Assembly: GCA_910587505.1 (NCBI GenBank)
Contig: CAJULD010000011.1
Span: 11,466-75,465, forward strand
DNA length: 64,000 nucleotides
Direction: 5' to 3'
Source of the DNA: an uncultured Oscillospiraceae bacterium
Lineage (GTDB): Bacteria; Bacillota; Clostridia; Oscillospirales; Oscillospiraceae
Shown here: in pieces, positions 33,073-41,638 of the stretch
How positions within the stretch are numbered: position 1 is the stretch's first letter
Layout: the number at the start of each line of letters is the position of its first letter
Position numbers and translations under genes: made by a program
The notes under the pieces: generated by a model
Told to the model about the DNA's origin: nothing
The model's input: the letters and a program-made list of their open reading frames with translations, nothing else
The model's database searches: none

Positions 33073-34854
33073 TCAATGATTCAGCACTCCGTCGGGATAG
33101 GGCCCTGTGACAGCGGTCAGGACGGGGCCGTACTCCGTCTCCTCCAGGAAGCAGTTGTACAGGTCTCCGTTCTCCAGCCAGATCTCCCCCTGGCCGGCAC
33201 AGGAGGGGTCTCCCCCACTGACACGGGACGCCGCCCCGGCGTTGAAAATCTTCATGCGGTCATAATACCACAGCATGGCCGCCCCGGCTTCCGTTACCCC
33301 ATGGTCCGGACGGACCGCGTCCGCCAGGGACAGGGGGGACCAGTCGCTGTCCAGCTCCTGCCACACAATATGCAGGCTGGGGATGTTGTCCATGTTGCCG
33401 TAACGGGCGTTGAAATCAAGGGAGAAAAAGCTGCGCTGGTTAAACCCGTCCGGCAGGAGGGAGAACAGCACGCCGTACTCGTTGGCGGTACAGTAGCACG
33501 CCTCAACCTTCAGACCCGTTATATTATAGAGCTCCTGCAGGGCCAGACAGGCCTGCTGGCGGTGGGTAATGCGGACAGAGGCCGTGTACGGAAGGATTTC
33601 GTCCGGATCCAAGCCGTCGGAGAGGGTTTCCAGATCCGTGATAAACGTAATCTTTGTGGCTGCTGCGTCCGGGTAGTCCAGGGCGGAGAAGTCCGTCAGA
33701 GGCAGGCGCACGATCCGCCCGTCCTGCAGAGCATAGCGGCAGACAGCGGCGTTGTCGCCGTCAACGACCACAAATCCGCCCCGCTCCGGGTCGAAGTCCA
33801 GGGAAACCCCGCCGGGAAGGTTCAGACCGGCGTAATCCAGCGTATAGACGAACGAGCCCTCCGCACCCCCGGCGGTATCGATAATCTCCCAGCCGGGGAG
33901 ATACCGGTTGAAGCTGACAATTTCCAGCACGCCGTCGTCATCCACGTCGGCTTCACGGCCTGTTTCGCCGGACATGGTCATTATGGCAGGCGTGCCGTCG
34001 GGGCGCTGAATGATGTAGGCGCTGTCCCGGTAAAAACTGTCCGCGTGGGACAGGGTGATCCGGAATCCGTCGTGGCCCAGCACGTTGGTAAAGGCGGCAG
34101 CCTCCGGGTCGCCGCAGTCGTCCCCGGCGTAGTCCTCGCCGATGCGGTACAGGATGCGGCAGTCCATCTCTCCGCCCGCCGTCTCCACCGGCGGGGCCCA
34201 GAGGAGATAGATATGAAAGCGTGCGGCGGTCTGATCCCAGGCGGCGCGCGCCTTCACCAGACTCAGCCGCGTCCCGTCCGGAAACCAGCCGCACCAGAGC
34301 TCGTTTTCCATGACCTTCTCCCCATCCTCCAGAAAGGGCACCTCCGCCGGGTCATACTCCCCCAGTGGCCAGTCGCCGAAATCGAAGTCCCGGCGGAACG
34401 TTACGGGCAGGGTGTCGGGAAAAACCGGGTCCGCAGGCGCGTCGGGAGCTCCGTCCGGTCCCGGTTCAACGGGACCGGCGGGTTCGGCCGGAAAATCCTG
34501 AGAGACAGGCGGGGGACCGTCCGGCTCCTCCTCCGGAGCGGACCGCAGGGAAACGGCCAGCGCGGCCGCCAGCACCGCGCACACCGCCGCCAGCACCGCC
34601 GTGGCGATTTTCCACGGCCGGGCGGCATCTGTGGGCCGGGCAGCGGCGGCGGCCTCCGCGTTGAGCCGCGTCCACTCCTCCGGGGGAATATTCAGAATTT
34701 CGGAGAGCCGGTCCAGCTTCTCCCGGGTGGGCCGGGACAGGTCTGCCTCCCACTTGCTGACGGCCTGCCGGGAGACGTCCAGTCTCTCGGCCAGCTGCTC
34801 CTGGGTGAAGCGCTGCTCCTCCCGTGCCTGTCTGATGCGTTTGCCACAGGTCAT
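33073..34854 (-). CDS. Membrane-anchored XRE-type HTH regulator with large ectodomain
   Basis: 593 residues. Residues 1-60 are a Cro/CI helix-turn-helix (RFTQEQLAERLDVSRQAVSKWEADLSRPTREKL). Residues 81-103 form one membrane helix (WKIATAVLAAVCAVLAAALAV). A Pro/Glu-rich spacer and a roughly 460-residue extracellular part follow. The ectodomain has no recognised family; an Asp-rich loop near 300-312 (ADVDDDGVLEIVSF) looks like a calcium-binding FG-GAP/EF-type turn. It resembles one-component sensors that pass an outside signal straight to DNA. Transcribed alone; target unknown. Confidence 0.85.
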   Translation of the reverse strand: MTCGKRIRQAREEQRFTQEQLAERLDVSRQAVSKWEADLSRPTREKLDRLSEILNIPPEEWTRLNAEAAAAARPTDAARPWKIATAVLAAVCAVLAAALAVSLRSAPEEEPDGPPPVSQDFPAEPAGPVEPGPDGAPDAPADPVFPDTLPVTFRRDFDFGDWPLGEYDPAEVPFLEDGEKVMENELWCGWFPDGTRLSLVKARAAWDQTAARFHIYLLWAPPVETAGGEMDCRILYRIGEDYAGDDCGDPEAAAFTNVLGHDGFRITLSHADSFYRDSAYIIQRPDGTPAIMTMSGETGREADVDDDGVLEIVSFNRYLPGWEIIDTAGGAEGSFVYTLDYAGLNLPGGVSLDFDPERGGFVVVDGDNAAVCRYALQDGRIVRLPLTDFSALDYPDAAATKITFITDLETLSDGLDPDEILPYTASVRITHRQQACLALQELYNITGLKVEACYCTANEYGVLFSLLPDGFNQRSFFSLDFNARYGNMDNIPSLHIVWQELDSDWSPLSLADAVRPDHGVTEAGAAMLWYYDRMKIFNAGAASRVSGGDPSCAGQGEIWLENGDLYNCFLEETEYGPVLTAVTGPYPDGVLNH

Positions 34855-34917
34855 GATCGTGTCCTCCCTGGATATGGTTTGCTTCCAGGATACCGGTTTC
34901 CAGCGATAAAATCAACC

Positions 34918-34951
34918 AACCGGGCGCAACTGCTGGCGGTTGCGCCCGGTT
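34918..34951 (+). terminator. Hairpin between rqcH and the HTH sensor gene
   Basis: AACCGGGCGCAAC / GTTGCGCCCGGTT, 13-bp perfect stem with an 8-nt loop; TTTTATC to the right, and GGTTGATTTTAT on the - strand, where it would close the rqcH transcript. Confidence 0.7.
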
Positions 34952-35053
34952 TTTATCTCTTTTTTTACTGGAATCGTTCTTTTTGATGTTTTCCCTGCGG
35001 CGCCCAGGCCGCCGAAGGCGGCAAGCGGTTTCAGAAAAAAGTACGGATACCTG

Positions 35054-36805
35054 TCATGCCCGTTTTTCCTCCAGGCGCCTGACCAGCGCCTCGTCCGGGG
35101 TCACGTAGGCGGTCTGATAGGGATCGTAGACCACCATGCCGGGCCGCGCGCCGTTGGGCTTTTTCACATTCCGGACCCGGGTGTAGTCCACCGCCACCTG
35201 TCCGCTCTCCCGGCCCTGGGAAAACCAGGCCGCCAGCATGGCCGCCTCGGTCATGGACTGCCCGTCCGGCTCCATCCCCTCCGTACAGAGAATGACGTGG
35301 GAACCGTGAATCCGCTGGGTGTGGAACCAGAAATCGGATTTGAAGGCCTCCCGGACCAGCTGGTCGTTCTGGGTGTTGCTGCGGCCCGCCAGAATCCGGA
35401 AGCCGCCGCTGGAGCGGAAGACTCTGGGGCGGCCGGGGCCGCGGCGGGGCTCCTTTTTGCCGGGGCTCTTCCAGTACCCGGCCTCCTGAAGCTCCCGGCG
35501 GATATCAAAGAAATCCTGCTCCGTCTCCGCACGGGTCAGCTCGTCCAGGACGCTTTCCAGCCAGTCCCGCTCCCGCCGGGCAATGGCCATCTGCTCAGTC
35601 AGGTATTTTTCCGCCGTCCTGGCCCTGGTATACTGCCTGAAATATTTTGCGGCGTTCTGCTGAGGCGTGAGAAGGGGGTCCAGCGGAATTTCAATTTCCC
35701 CGCCTTCCGGATCATAGTAGTTCTGGGCCCGCAGGACCCGCTCTCCCCGCTCCATGCGGTAGAGATTGGCGGTAATCAGCTCGCCGGAGATCCGCAGACG
35801 GTCCCGGTCCCGGGCCTGGGCATACTCCTTCTCCTGAAGGGCCAGCTTCCGCACCGCCCGGTCCCTGGCGCTGGCCGCGGCCTGGCGGAGGTCCTGCCCC
35901 CGCCGGCGGGCCCGCTCCAGCCGCTCCCGCTTCTCATAGAAGGCGTCCAGCATGGACGAGAAACCGTCCCAGGCGGCCCCCTCCATGGCGTTTCCGTACT
36001 GATAAACAGGCATATAGGAGAAATCCGCAGGCGCGCCGTCCCGGAGGAGCATCCAGGGGGTGAAGCGCTTCCCGTTCTCCCCCCTTACCATCTCCTGCCA
36101 CACGGAAAAGGTCCCTGCCAGCCGCTCCCGGTCCCCGCCGTCCCGCAGACTGGCTCCATCCGCGCAGCCCAGATGGGCCAGCTCCCGGCACACCAGCGGC
36201 GAAAGGGCGGTAAAGTTCGCCAGCAGCCAGGCGGCGGCATCCGTCCCGTCGGGAGCGGACGCCAGCATGGCCCGGAACCCGTCCCCGGCGACCGCCAGCG
36301 GATCCGCCTTCTCCTGGGGCGGCGGCAGACGGTAGAAAAGCCCCGGCAGGACCTGCCGCTTCTCGCTCATTTCCATATCCACCCGGCGCAGGCAGTCGAT
36401 GATCCGGTCCTGACCGTCCAGAAGGATCAGGTTGGAATAGCGCCCCATGCATTCGGCAACCAGCTTCCGCGTGCCCGGCTCGCCCATCTCGTCCACGATG
36501 TCAACGGTCAGGATCACCACCCGCTCCAGATGGGGCTGGGCAACGGCGGACACCCGCCCGCCCGTCAGGTGCTTACGCAGCAGCATGCAGAACATGGGCG
36601 GCGCGGCCGGATTTTCCCGGGTCACGGCGGTCAGGTGTACCCTGGCCTGGCTGGCCCCGGCACAGAGAAGCAGCTTTCTGTTTCCCCGCAGCGTGAGCAC
36701 AATCTGATCCCGTGCGGGCTGCTGGACCTTCTCGATGCGCAGACCCGGAATCGTTTCCTCCAGTTCCCTGACCACCCCGGAGAGGCATACGGCGTCAAGT
36801 GGCAT
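35054..36805 (-). CDS. rqcH: NFACT family protein RqcH (ribosome-associated quality control)
   Basis: 583 residues. NFACT-N domain from MPLDAVCLSGVVRELEETIPG, long coiled-coil arms around 280-420 (Arg/Glu-rich), then NFACT-R with DFWFHTQRIHGSHVIL. RqcH binds stalled 50S subunits with peptidyl-tRNA and adds C-terminal alanine tails that mark the peptide for degradation; older annotations call it fibronectin-binding protein. GGAGGAGG precedes ATG 36805. The start lies 11 bases inside the mrnC end. Confidence 0.92.
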   Translation of the reverse strand: MPLDAVCLSGVVRELEETIPGLRIEKVQQPARDQIVLTLRGNRKLLLCAGASQARVHLTAVTRENPAAPPMFCMLLRKHLTGGRVSAVAQPHLERVVILTVDIVDEMGEPGTRKLVAECMGRYSNLILLDGQDRIIDCLRRVDMEMSEKRQVLPGLFYRLPPPQEKADPLAVAGDGFRAMLASAPDGTDAAAWLLANFTALSPLVCRELAHLGCADGASLRDGGDRERLAGTFSVWQEMVRGENGKRFTPWMLLRDGAPADFSYMPVYQYGNAMEGAAWDGFSSMLDAFYEKRERLERARRRGQDLRQAAASARDRAVRKLALQEKEYAQARDRDRLRISGELITANLYRMERGERVLRAQNYYDPEGGEIEIPLDPLLTPQQNAAKYFRQYTRARTAEKYLTEQMAIARRERDWLESVLDELTRAETEQDFFDIRRELQEAGYWKSPGKKEPRRGPGRPRVFRSSGGFRILAGRSNTQNDQLVREAFKSDFWFHTQRIHGSHVILCTEGMEPDGQSMTEAAMLAAWFSQGRESGQVAVDYTRVRNVKKPNGARPGMVVYDPYQTAYVTPDEALVRRLEEKRA

Positions 36806-37211
36806 GTTCGTCCTCCTCCATCATCACGGCAAACAGTTCGCTGATCCGCTCCCGCTGTCCCCGGAGGTACAGATCGCCCAGCAGGCACTCCAGGGCGGTG
36901 GCCTTCAGGTAATCCGCCCGGCTGGCGCTGTGGGGAATGGTGTGGACGTGGGCGTTGCGTCCCCGCTTATACACCGCCTTCTCCTCCTCTGTCAGCAGGG
37001 GCAGCAGCCTTTCCGCACGGGCCGCCTGCGCCGGAGCCCTGACCAGCTCTACCGCGGAGCGGTGCAGGCCCCTGCCGGTGGCTTTCCCGTGGGTGCAGAG
37101 CCACGAGCGGACCAGAAGCTCATATACAGCGTCCCCCAGATGGGCCAGTCCGATACTGCTGATATCCCGGATCTGGCCGTCGTCCAGATGAATATCAAAA
37201 TAATCGTTCAT
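36795..37211 (-). CDS. mrnC: Mini-ribonuclease III
   Basis: 138 residues from ATG 37211 (GGGAGA upstream). An RNase III catalytic domain with no dsRNA-binding domain. The acidic motif SIGLAHLGDAVYELLVRSWL carries the catalytic Asp, and the second is in ATALECLLGDLYL. Mini-III matures 23S rRNA precursors. Overlaps rqcH by 11 bases and shares the promoter at 37244-37272. Confidence 0.93.
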   Translation of the reverse strand: MNDYFDIHLDDGQIRDISSIGLAHLGDAVYELLVRSWLCTHGKATGRGLHRSAVELVRAPAQAARAERLLPLLTEEEKAVYKRGRNAHVHTIPHSASRADYLKATALECLLGDLYLRGQRERISELFAVMMEEDEHAT

Positions 37212-37243
37212 CTTATCTCCCGGTTTCAAATGGTTCTGATGTT

Positions 37244-37272
37244 ATCATACCGGGACGGAGGGGTTCTGTCAA
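37244..37272 (-). promoter_or_regulatory. Promoter of mrnC-rqcH
   Basis: Leftward consensus TTGACA (rc of 37267-37272), 17 bp, TATGAT (rc of 37244-37249), 33 bp before ATG 37211. Confidence 0.85.
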
Positions 37273-37425
37273 TCTTTTCTTCCCTGAGGGTATGTACTTT
37301 TCCCCCCGAGGGAAAAGCATATACGCCTCTGCGGCGGCCCCGGAAAAGGGGGGCGCAGGGCCCCAGGCCCCGCGGCGACAAAACCGCCGCGATTTTTCTC
37401 AGGAAAGCAGCAAAACTTTGTGTAC

Positions 37426-37472
37426 CTTTTCACCAAAAAGCGCTTGCAGTTTTTGGTGAAAAGTGCTATATT
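37426..37472 (+). promoter_or_regulatory. Antiporter promoter inside a perfect inverted repeat
   Basis: TTGCAG (37444-37449), 17 bp, TATATT (37467-37472). The -35 is flanked by perfect 14-base arms CTTTTCACCAAAAA (37426-37439) and TTTTTGGTGAAAAG (37450-37463), separated by 10 bp. This is a convincing operator for a dimeric regulator. Confidence 0.75.
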
Positions 37473-37508
37473 CGTCTCTGCTTACAAGGCAGAAAACGAG
37501 GTGTCTTC

Positions 37509-38804
37509 ATGGAAACTCTGATTTCGCTATCCTTCGCCCTGGTGGGCGGATTGCTGATGTCCCGACTGGCAAAAAAGCTGAACCTGCCCGCGGTGACGGC
37601 ATACCTGATTGCGGGCTTGCTGCTGGGGCCCTACTGCATCGGGGCGCTGAACCTGCTGGATATCGGCTTCAACACGCCGGAAGAGGTAACCCGGCTGGAC
37701 ATCATTTCCCAGGTGGCGCTGGGATTCATCGCCTTTACCATCGGCAATGAATTCCGTCTGGAGCAGCTCCGGCACATGGGCAGGCAGGCCATTACGGTGG
37801 GCGTGGCTCAGGCGGTGTTTACTACGGCACTGGTAGACGCGGCCCTGGTCGCCCTGCATTTCATCAACCCCGCGCTGATCTCCGTCTCCTCTGCCATTAC
37901 GCTGGGCGCCATCGCGGCGGCTACCGCGCCGGCGGCCACGCTGATGGTGGTACGGCAGTACAAGGCGGACGGTCCGCTGACCAAGCTGCTGCTGCTGGTG
38001 GTGGCCATCGACGACGCGGTGGGACTGGTGCTGTTTTCCGCCTCCTTCGGCGTGGCCTCCGCCCTGGAGAGCGGGACGATCAGCGTCCTGACCGTGCTGG
38101 TGGAGCCGGTGGTGGAGATCCTCCTGTCTCTGCTGCTGGGCGGTGCAGCCGGTTGGGTGCTGTACCGGGTGGAGCGGTTTTTCCACTCCCGGAGCAAGCG
38201 TCTGTCCATCTCCATCGGCTTTGTGCTGCTGACCGTGGGACTGTCCATGGTGAAATTCGAGCTGGGCGGCGTCCACTGCGGCTTCAGCCTGCTGCTGGTC
38301 TGCATGATGACCGGAACGGTGTTTTGCAATATCTGTGATTTTTCCGAGGAGCTGATGGGCCGCGTGGACAGCTGGACCGCGCCGCTGTTTGTGCTGTTCT
38401 TCGTCCTGTCCGGCGCGGAGCTGAACCTGAAGGTGCTGTCCAATCCGCTGGTGCTGCTGATTGGCGCGGTATATATCGCCGCCCGCTCGCTGGGCAAGTA
38501 CGCGGGCGCCTACGGCAGCTGCGCCGCTACCGGCTGCAACGAGAGCATTACCAGGCATCTCGGCATCACCCTGCTGCCTCAGGCCGGCGTGGCGCTGGGC
38601 ATGGCCCTGACCGCGCAGCAGCTGTCCGACGGCGAGGTGGTGCGCAACGTGGTGCTGTTCTCCGTGCTGGTGTATGAGCTGGTGGGCCCGGCCCTTACCA
38701 AGCGGGCCCTGATTGCCGCCGGAGAAATCCGGGCGGAAGGCCGTACCAGCGCCCGGAAGAAAAATACGCCGCCCAAACCGGTCAGGCTTGGGAAACAGGC
38801 ATAA
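37509..38804 (+). CDS. Cation:proton antiporter (CPA2-like)
   Basis: 431 residues, about twelve hydrophobic segments. The N-terminus METLISLSFALVGGLLMSRLAKKLNLPAVTAYLIAGLLLGP is typical of CPA2/KefB-type Na+/H+ exchangers, and LLLLVVAIDDAVGLVLFSASF holds the paired Asp of the ion site. No cytoplasmic RCK/TrkA domain is attached. Roles are pH and Na+/K+ balance. A GAGG box lies 9 bases before ATG 37509. Its promoter carries a strong operator-like repeat, so expression is probably switched. The stop codon lies inside the terminator stem. Confidence 0.88.
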   Translation: METLISLSFALVGGLLMSRLAKKLNLPAVTAYLIAGLLLGPYCIGALNLLDIGFNTPEEVTRLDIISQVALGFIAFTIGNEFRLEQLRHMGRQAITVGVAQAVFTTALVDAALVALHFINPALISVSSAITLGAIAAATAPAATLMVVRQYKADGPLTKLLLLVVAIDDAVGLVLFSASFGVASALESGTISVLTVLVEPVVEILLSLLLGGAAGWVLYRVERFFHSRSKRLSISIGFVLLTVGLSMVKFELGGVHCGFSLLLVCMMTGTVFCNICDFSEELMGRVDSWTAPLFVLFFVLSGAELNLKVLSNPLVLLIGAVYIAARSLGKYAGAYGSCAATGCNESITRHLGITLLPQAGVALGMALTAQQLSDGEVVRNVVLFSVLVYELVGPALTKRALIAAGEIRAEGRTSARKKNTPPKPVRLGKQA

Positions 38805-38851
38805 AACAGTCTGCCCGGACGGGAGTTTCCCGTCCGGGCAGACTGTTTTAT
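38801..38851 (+). terminator. Bidirectional terminator, perfect 24-bp stem
   Basis: ATAAAACAGTCTGCCCGGAC... and its exact complement, loop GTT; A/T-rich outer ends give T-runs on both strands. It begins within the antiporter stop codon and serves the convergent M23 gene as well. Confidence 0.9.
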
Positions 38852-38866
38852 GCGGGGCGGTCATGG

Positions 38867-39814
38867 TTACCACTCGCTGTAAACAGGATTTACCGTGTCA
38901 TCCAGAAAGCAGGGCTCACCTAAAATGGTTTTCAGGTTCTCAAAGCGAACCGGCACGCCGGGGCCGTCCAGTCCGTCCCGCATGACGTGAAAGTGGAGGT
39001 GGGGGATAAGGCTTGAGCCGCTGCTGCCCACGCAGCCGAGCTGCTGTCCGCAGGAAACCGTATCGCCGCGCCGGACCGGAATGCTGTTTTTGCTCAGATG
39101 GGCATACAGGGAGTATTCGTTGTCCCCGTGACGGAGCAGGACGTGGTTTCCGTCTATTCGGGCATGCTCGCCGTACCGGCTCTCCAGCAGGTCCATATCC
39201 GTATGGGCGTCCGTGTCATCCAGTCCGTCGAAGACCTCCTCCACAACGCCCCCGCAGGCGGCGAAGACCGGCGCGCCCCGGATCACCGGTTCCCGCAGCG
39301 TCCCGTCGAAGGAACCGGCGTCAAAGGCAAACTCGCTGTTCCGGCACCACCTGTGGGAATTCAGGGAGGGATAGGTGTCCGTTACCAGCAGCGTTCCGCG
39401 AAGAGGAAACCGGTACGGATTCCGGCTGTGATACGGCACAATCCGGATATGTTTCTCCAGGATTTCTCCCTCCCGTTTTGCCTCGATAACAAGCTCGCTT
39501 ACCGCCTCGCTGGAGAAGAATGAGAAGTATTCATGCATAAAGGCGTTTTGCAGATTCCGGGATCGGCCGAGGATCCGCGGCAGGCTACTTTGCCGGTACC
39601 GGGCGGTCTCCTCCCGTCCGTACTGAAAGCGCCGCGCGATTTCCTCCCCTTCATAGCGGATTGCATGGCAGGGCCGGCTGCCGGCAAGGCACGTCATGGT
39701 GATTTCCGAAGGCGGGCCGCCGGCAAATTCCAGATATCTGAGGAAAAAATCATTGTGGAGCATGTGTTCTTCCCGCACAACGGAATAGATGATATCATCT
39801 CCTGAGATGGACAT
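38867..39814 (-). CDS. M23 (LytM-like) metallopeptidase family protein without signal peptide
   Basis: 315 residues from ATG 39814 (AAGGAGA upstream). The C-terminal half has the lysostaphin-type fold: NSHRWCRNSEFAFDAG (first zinc ligands), a VFAACGGVVEEVFDG turn, HVLLRHGDNEYSLYAHLSKNS and SLIPHLHFHVM (HxH). The N-terminal 130 residues match no family I know. Neither a signal peptide nor a membrane segment is visible, odd for a cell-wall hydrolase; it may be cytoplasmic or serve a different purpose. Divergent from the hydrogenase gene. Confidence 0.8.
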   Translation of the reverse strand: MSISGDDIIYSVVREEHMLHNDFFLRYLEFAGGPPSEITMTCLAGSRPCHAIRYEGEEIARRFQYGREETARYRQSSLPRILGRSRNLQNAFMHEYFSFFSSEAVSELVIEAKREGEILEKHIRIVPYHSRNPYRFPLRGTLLVTDTYPSLNSHRWCRNSEFAFDAGSFDGTLREPVIRGAPVFAACGGVVEEVFDGLDDTDAHTDMDLLESRYGEHARIDGNHVLLRHGDNEYSLYAHLSKNSIPVRRGDTVSCGQQLGCVGSSGSSLIPHLHFHVMRDGLDGPGVPVRFENLKTILGEPCFLDDTVNPVYSEW

Positions 39815-39950
39815 GGGACTTTCTCCTTTATTTCCAGTTTTTTTGATTGCGGCAGGGGCGGAACCCGGAACCGTATTCAGGCGCGGTGCGCTCCCGTCAG
39901 AAGGGCCCCCTGCCGCGCAGGGCGCGGAAAAGAAATTGATTCCCGCGGAA

Positions 39951-39979
39951 TTGACATCCCTCCGCCGGTATGATATCCT
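39951..39979 (+). promoter_or_regulatory. Promoter of the hydrogenase-like gene
   Basis: Consensus TTGACA (39951-39956), 17 bp, TATCCT (39974-39979), 53 bp before ATG 40033. Confidence 0.8.
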
Positions 39980-40032
39980 TGCTGTGAGGATCATTCACAG
40001 TAAAACTACCTGTATGACAAGGAGGCAATACC

Positions 40033-41538
40033 ATGCGCGGCATTCCGTCTCTGATTACCGATATCAGAAAGAAGGTCTTCACCGAGGTAGCCCGAATGGC
40101 CTACGAGGGGGGCGACTACGCCAGAGCCGAGGACCTGCCCTATATCATCGTTCCCGGCGACAAGGCCATGCACCGGGAGTCCATTTTTCTGGAGCGGGCC
40201 ATTGCCGGCGAGCGGGTGCGGCTGGCCATGGGCCTGTCCATCCGGCCAATCCAGACCCGCTCCCTCATGACCGAGGGCATGGACCAGGCGGCCATCGCCG
40301 AGCAATACTACGAACCTCCCCTGATTAACATCATCCCCTATGCCTGCCATGCCTGCCCCACCAGGCAGTACAGGGTGACCGAAAACTGCCAGAACTGTCT
40401 GGCCGCCTCCTGCCAGAAGGTCTGCCCCAGGGGGGCCATTTCCTTTATCAACGGCAAGAGCCGGATCGATCCGGACAAGTGCATCAAATGCGGCAAGTGC
40501 GCCAAAGCCTGCCCCTATCACGCCATTATCTACATGGAGCGGCCCTGCATGGCGGCCTGCGGCATGGACGCCATCGTCTCCGACGACAACGGCAAGGCCG
40601 TCATCAATCAGGACAGGTGCGTGGCCTGCGGCCAGTGCCTGGTCAGCTGCCCCTTCGGCGCCATTGTGGACAAGGGACAGATTTTCCAGGTGGTCCGCTC
40701 CATTATGGAGAAGGATAAAGTGGTTGCCATTGTAGCGCCCGCTTTCATCGGCCAGTTCGGCAGGGACTCTACGCCGGAAAAGTTCACCACCGCCATGAAG
40801 ATGCTGGGCTTTGACCGGGTGGTGGAGGTGGCGGTGGGCGCGGATATGTGTACCATCGAGGAAGCGGAGGACTTTTTGATGAAGGTACCCGCCGAACAGG
40901 ATTTCATGGCTACCTCCTGCTGCCCCGCGTGGCACTCCATGGTGGAAAAGCTCTTCCCCGCCCAGTTTGAGAACCTCTCCATGACCCTGACCCCCATGGT
41001 TTTCACCGCCCGGCTGGTGAAGAAGCAGGACCCCGGCTGCAAGGTGGTCTTCGTCGGACCCTGCGCCGCCAAAAAGCTGGAGGCCATCCGGGAGAACATC
41101 CGCTCCGACGTGGACTTCGTACTGACCTTTGAGGAGCTCCAGGGCATGTTCGAGGCCAGAGGCGTCGATTTCGCCTCCATTCCCGAGGGTGAGTCCATGC
41201 GGGAGGGCACGGCGGCGGGCCGGGGCTTTGCCGTATCCGGCGGCGTGGCCGGAGCGGTGGAGCGGGTAATCCACCAGACCGACCCCAACCTGGAGGTCAG
41301 GACCGTCCGGGCCGAGGGCCTCAGAGAGTGCAGGAAAATGATGACCCTGGCCAGGGCCGGAAAGTACAACGGTTATCTGCTGGAGGGCATGGCCTGTCCC
41401 GGAGGCTGCGTGGCCGGGGCGGGAACCCTGCTGCCGGTGGAGCTGGCCGCCACGGTGGTGGGCCGGTATCAGAAGGAGGCCGATGAGGACAGCCCCCTCA
41501 ACAGTCCCTACCGCAGCGCCGGCAGAGAGCTCGACTGA
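40033..41538 (+). CDS. [FeFe] hydrogenase-like protein (group B type)
   Basis: 501 residues behind CAAGGAGG. N-terminal region with NCQNCLAASCQKVCP, then two 4Fe-4S ferredoxin motifs (CIKCGKCAKACPYHA and CVACGQCLVSCPFGA). The H-cluster domain carries TSCCPAW (about 295), GPCAAKK (about 343) and MACPGGC (about 454), the three cysteine motifs that hold the active-site cluster. L1 has TSCCPAW where group A enzymes read TSCCPxW, and L2 has GPC rather than MPC, fitting group B of uncertain physiology (H2 evolution or sensing). Maturases HydE/F/G are not in the window. Confidence 0.88.
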   Translation: MRGIPSLITDIRKKVFTEVARMAYEGGDYARAEDLPYIIVPGDKAMHRESIFLERAIAGERVRLAMGLSIRPIQTRSLMTEGMDQAAIAEQYYEPPLINIIPYACHACPTRQYRVTENCQNCLAASCQKVCPRGAISFINGKSRIDPDKCIKCGKCAKACPYHAIIYMERPCMAACGMDAIVSDDNGKAVINQDRCVACGQCLVSCPFGAIVDKGQIFQVVRSIMEKDKVVAIVAPAFIGQFGRDSTPEKFTTAMKMLGFDRVVEVAVGADMCTIEEAEDFLMKVPAEQDFMATSCCPAWHSMVEKLFPAQFENLSMTLTPMVFTARLVKKQDPGCKVVFVGPCAAKKLEAIRENIRSDVDFVLTFEELQGMFEARGVDFASIPEGESMREGTAAGRGFAVSGGVAGAVERVIHQTDPNLEVRTVRAEGLRECRKMMTLARAGKYNGYLLEGMACPGGCVAGAGTLLPVELAATVVGRYQKEADEDSPLNSPYRSAGRELD

Positions 41539-41560
41539 TTTTCCGGGCCGCCCCTGCGTC

Positions 41561-41589
41561 TTGAAAAATTTTCCGGAAAGGAATATAAT
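41561..41589 (+). promoter_or_regulatory. Promoter of the cytidylate-kinase-like gene
   Basis: TTGAAA (41561-41566), 17 bp, TATAAT (41584-41589), just after the hydrogenase stop. Confidence 0.8.
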
Positions 41590-41638
41590 AAAGACCGTAA
41601 GCGCTCAACCAGTCTGCGGAGTGAAAGGGAGGTACAGC

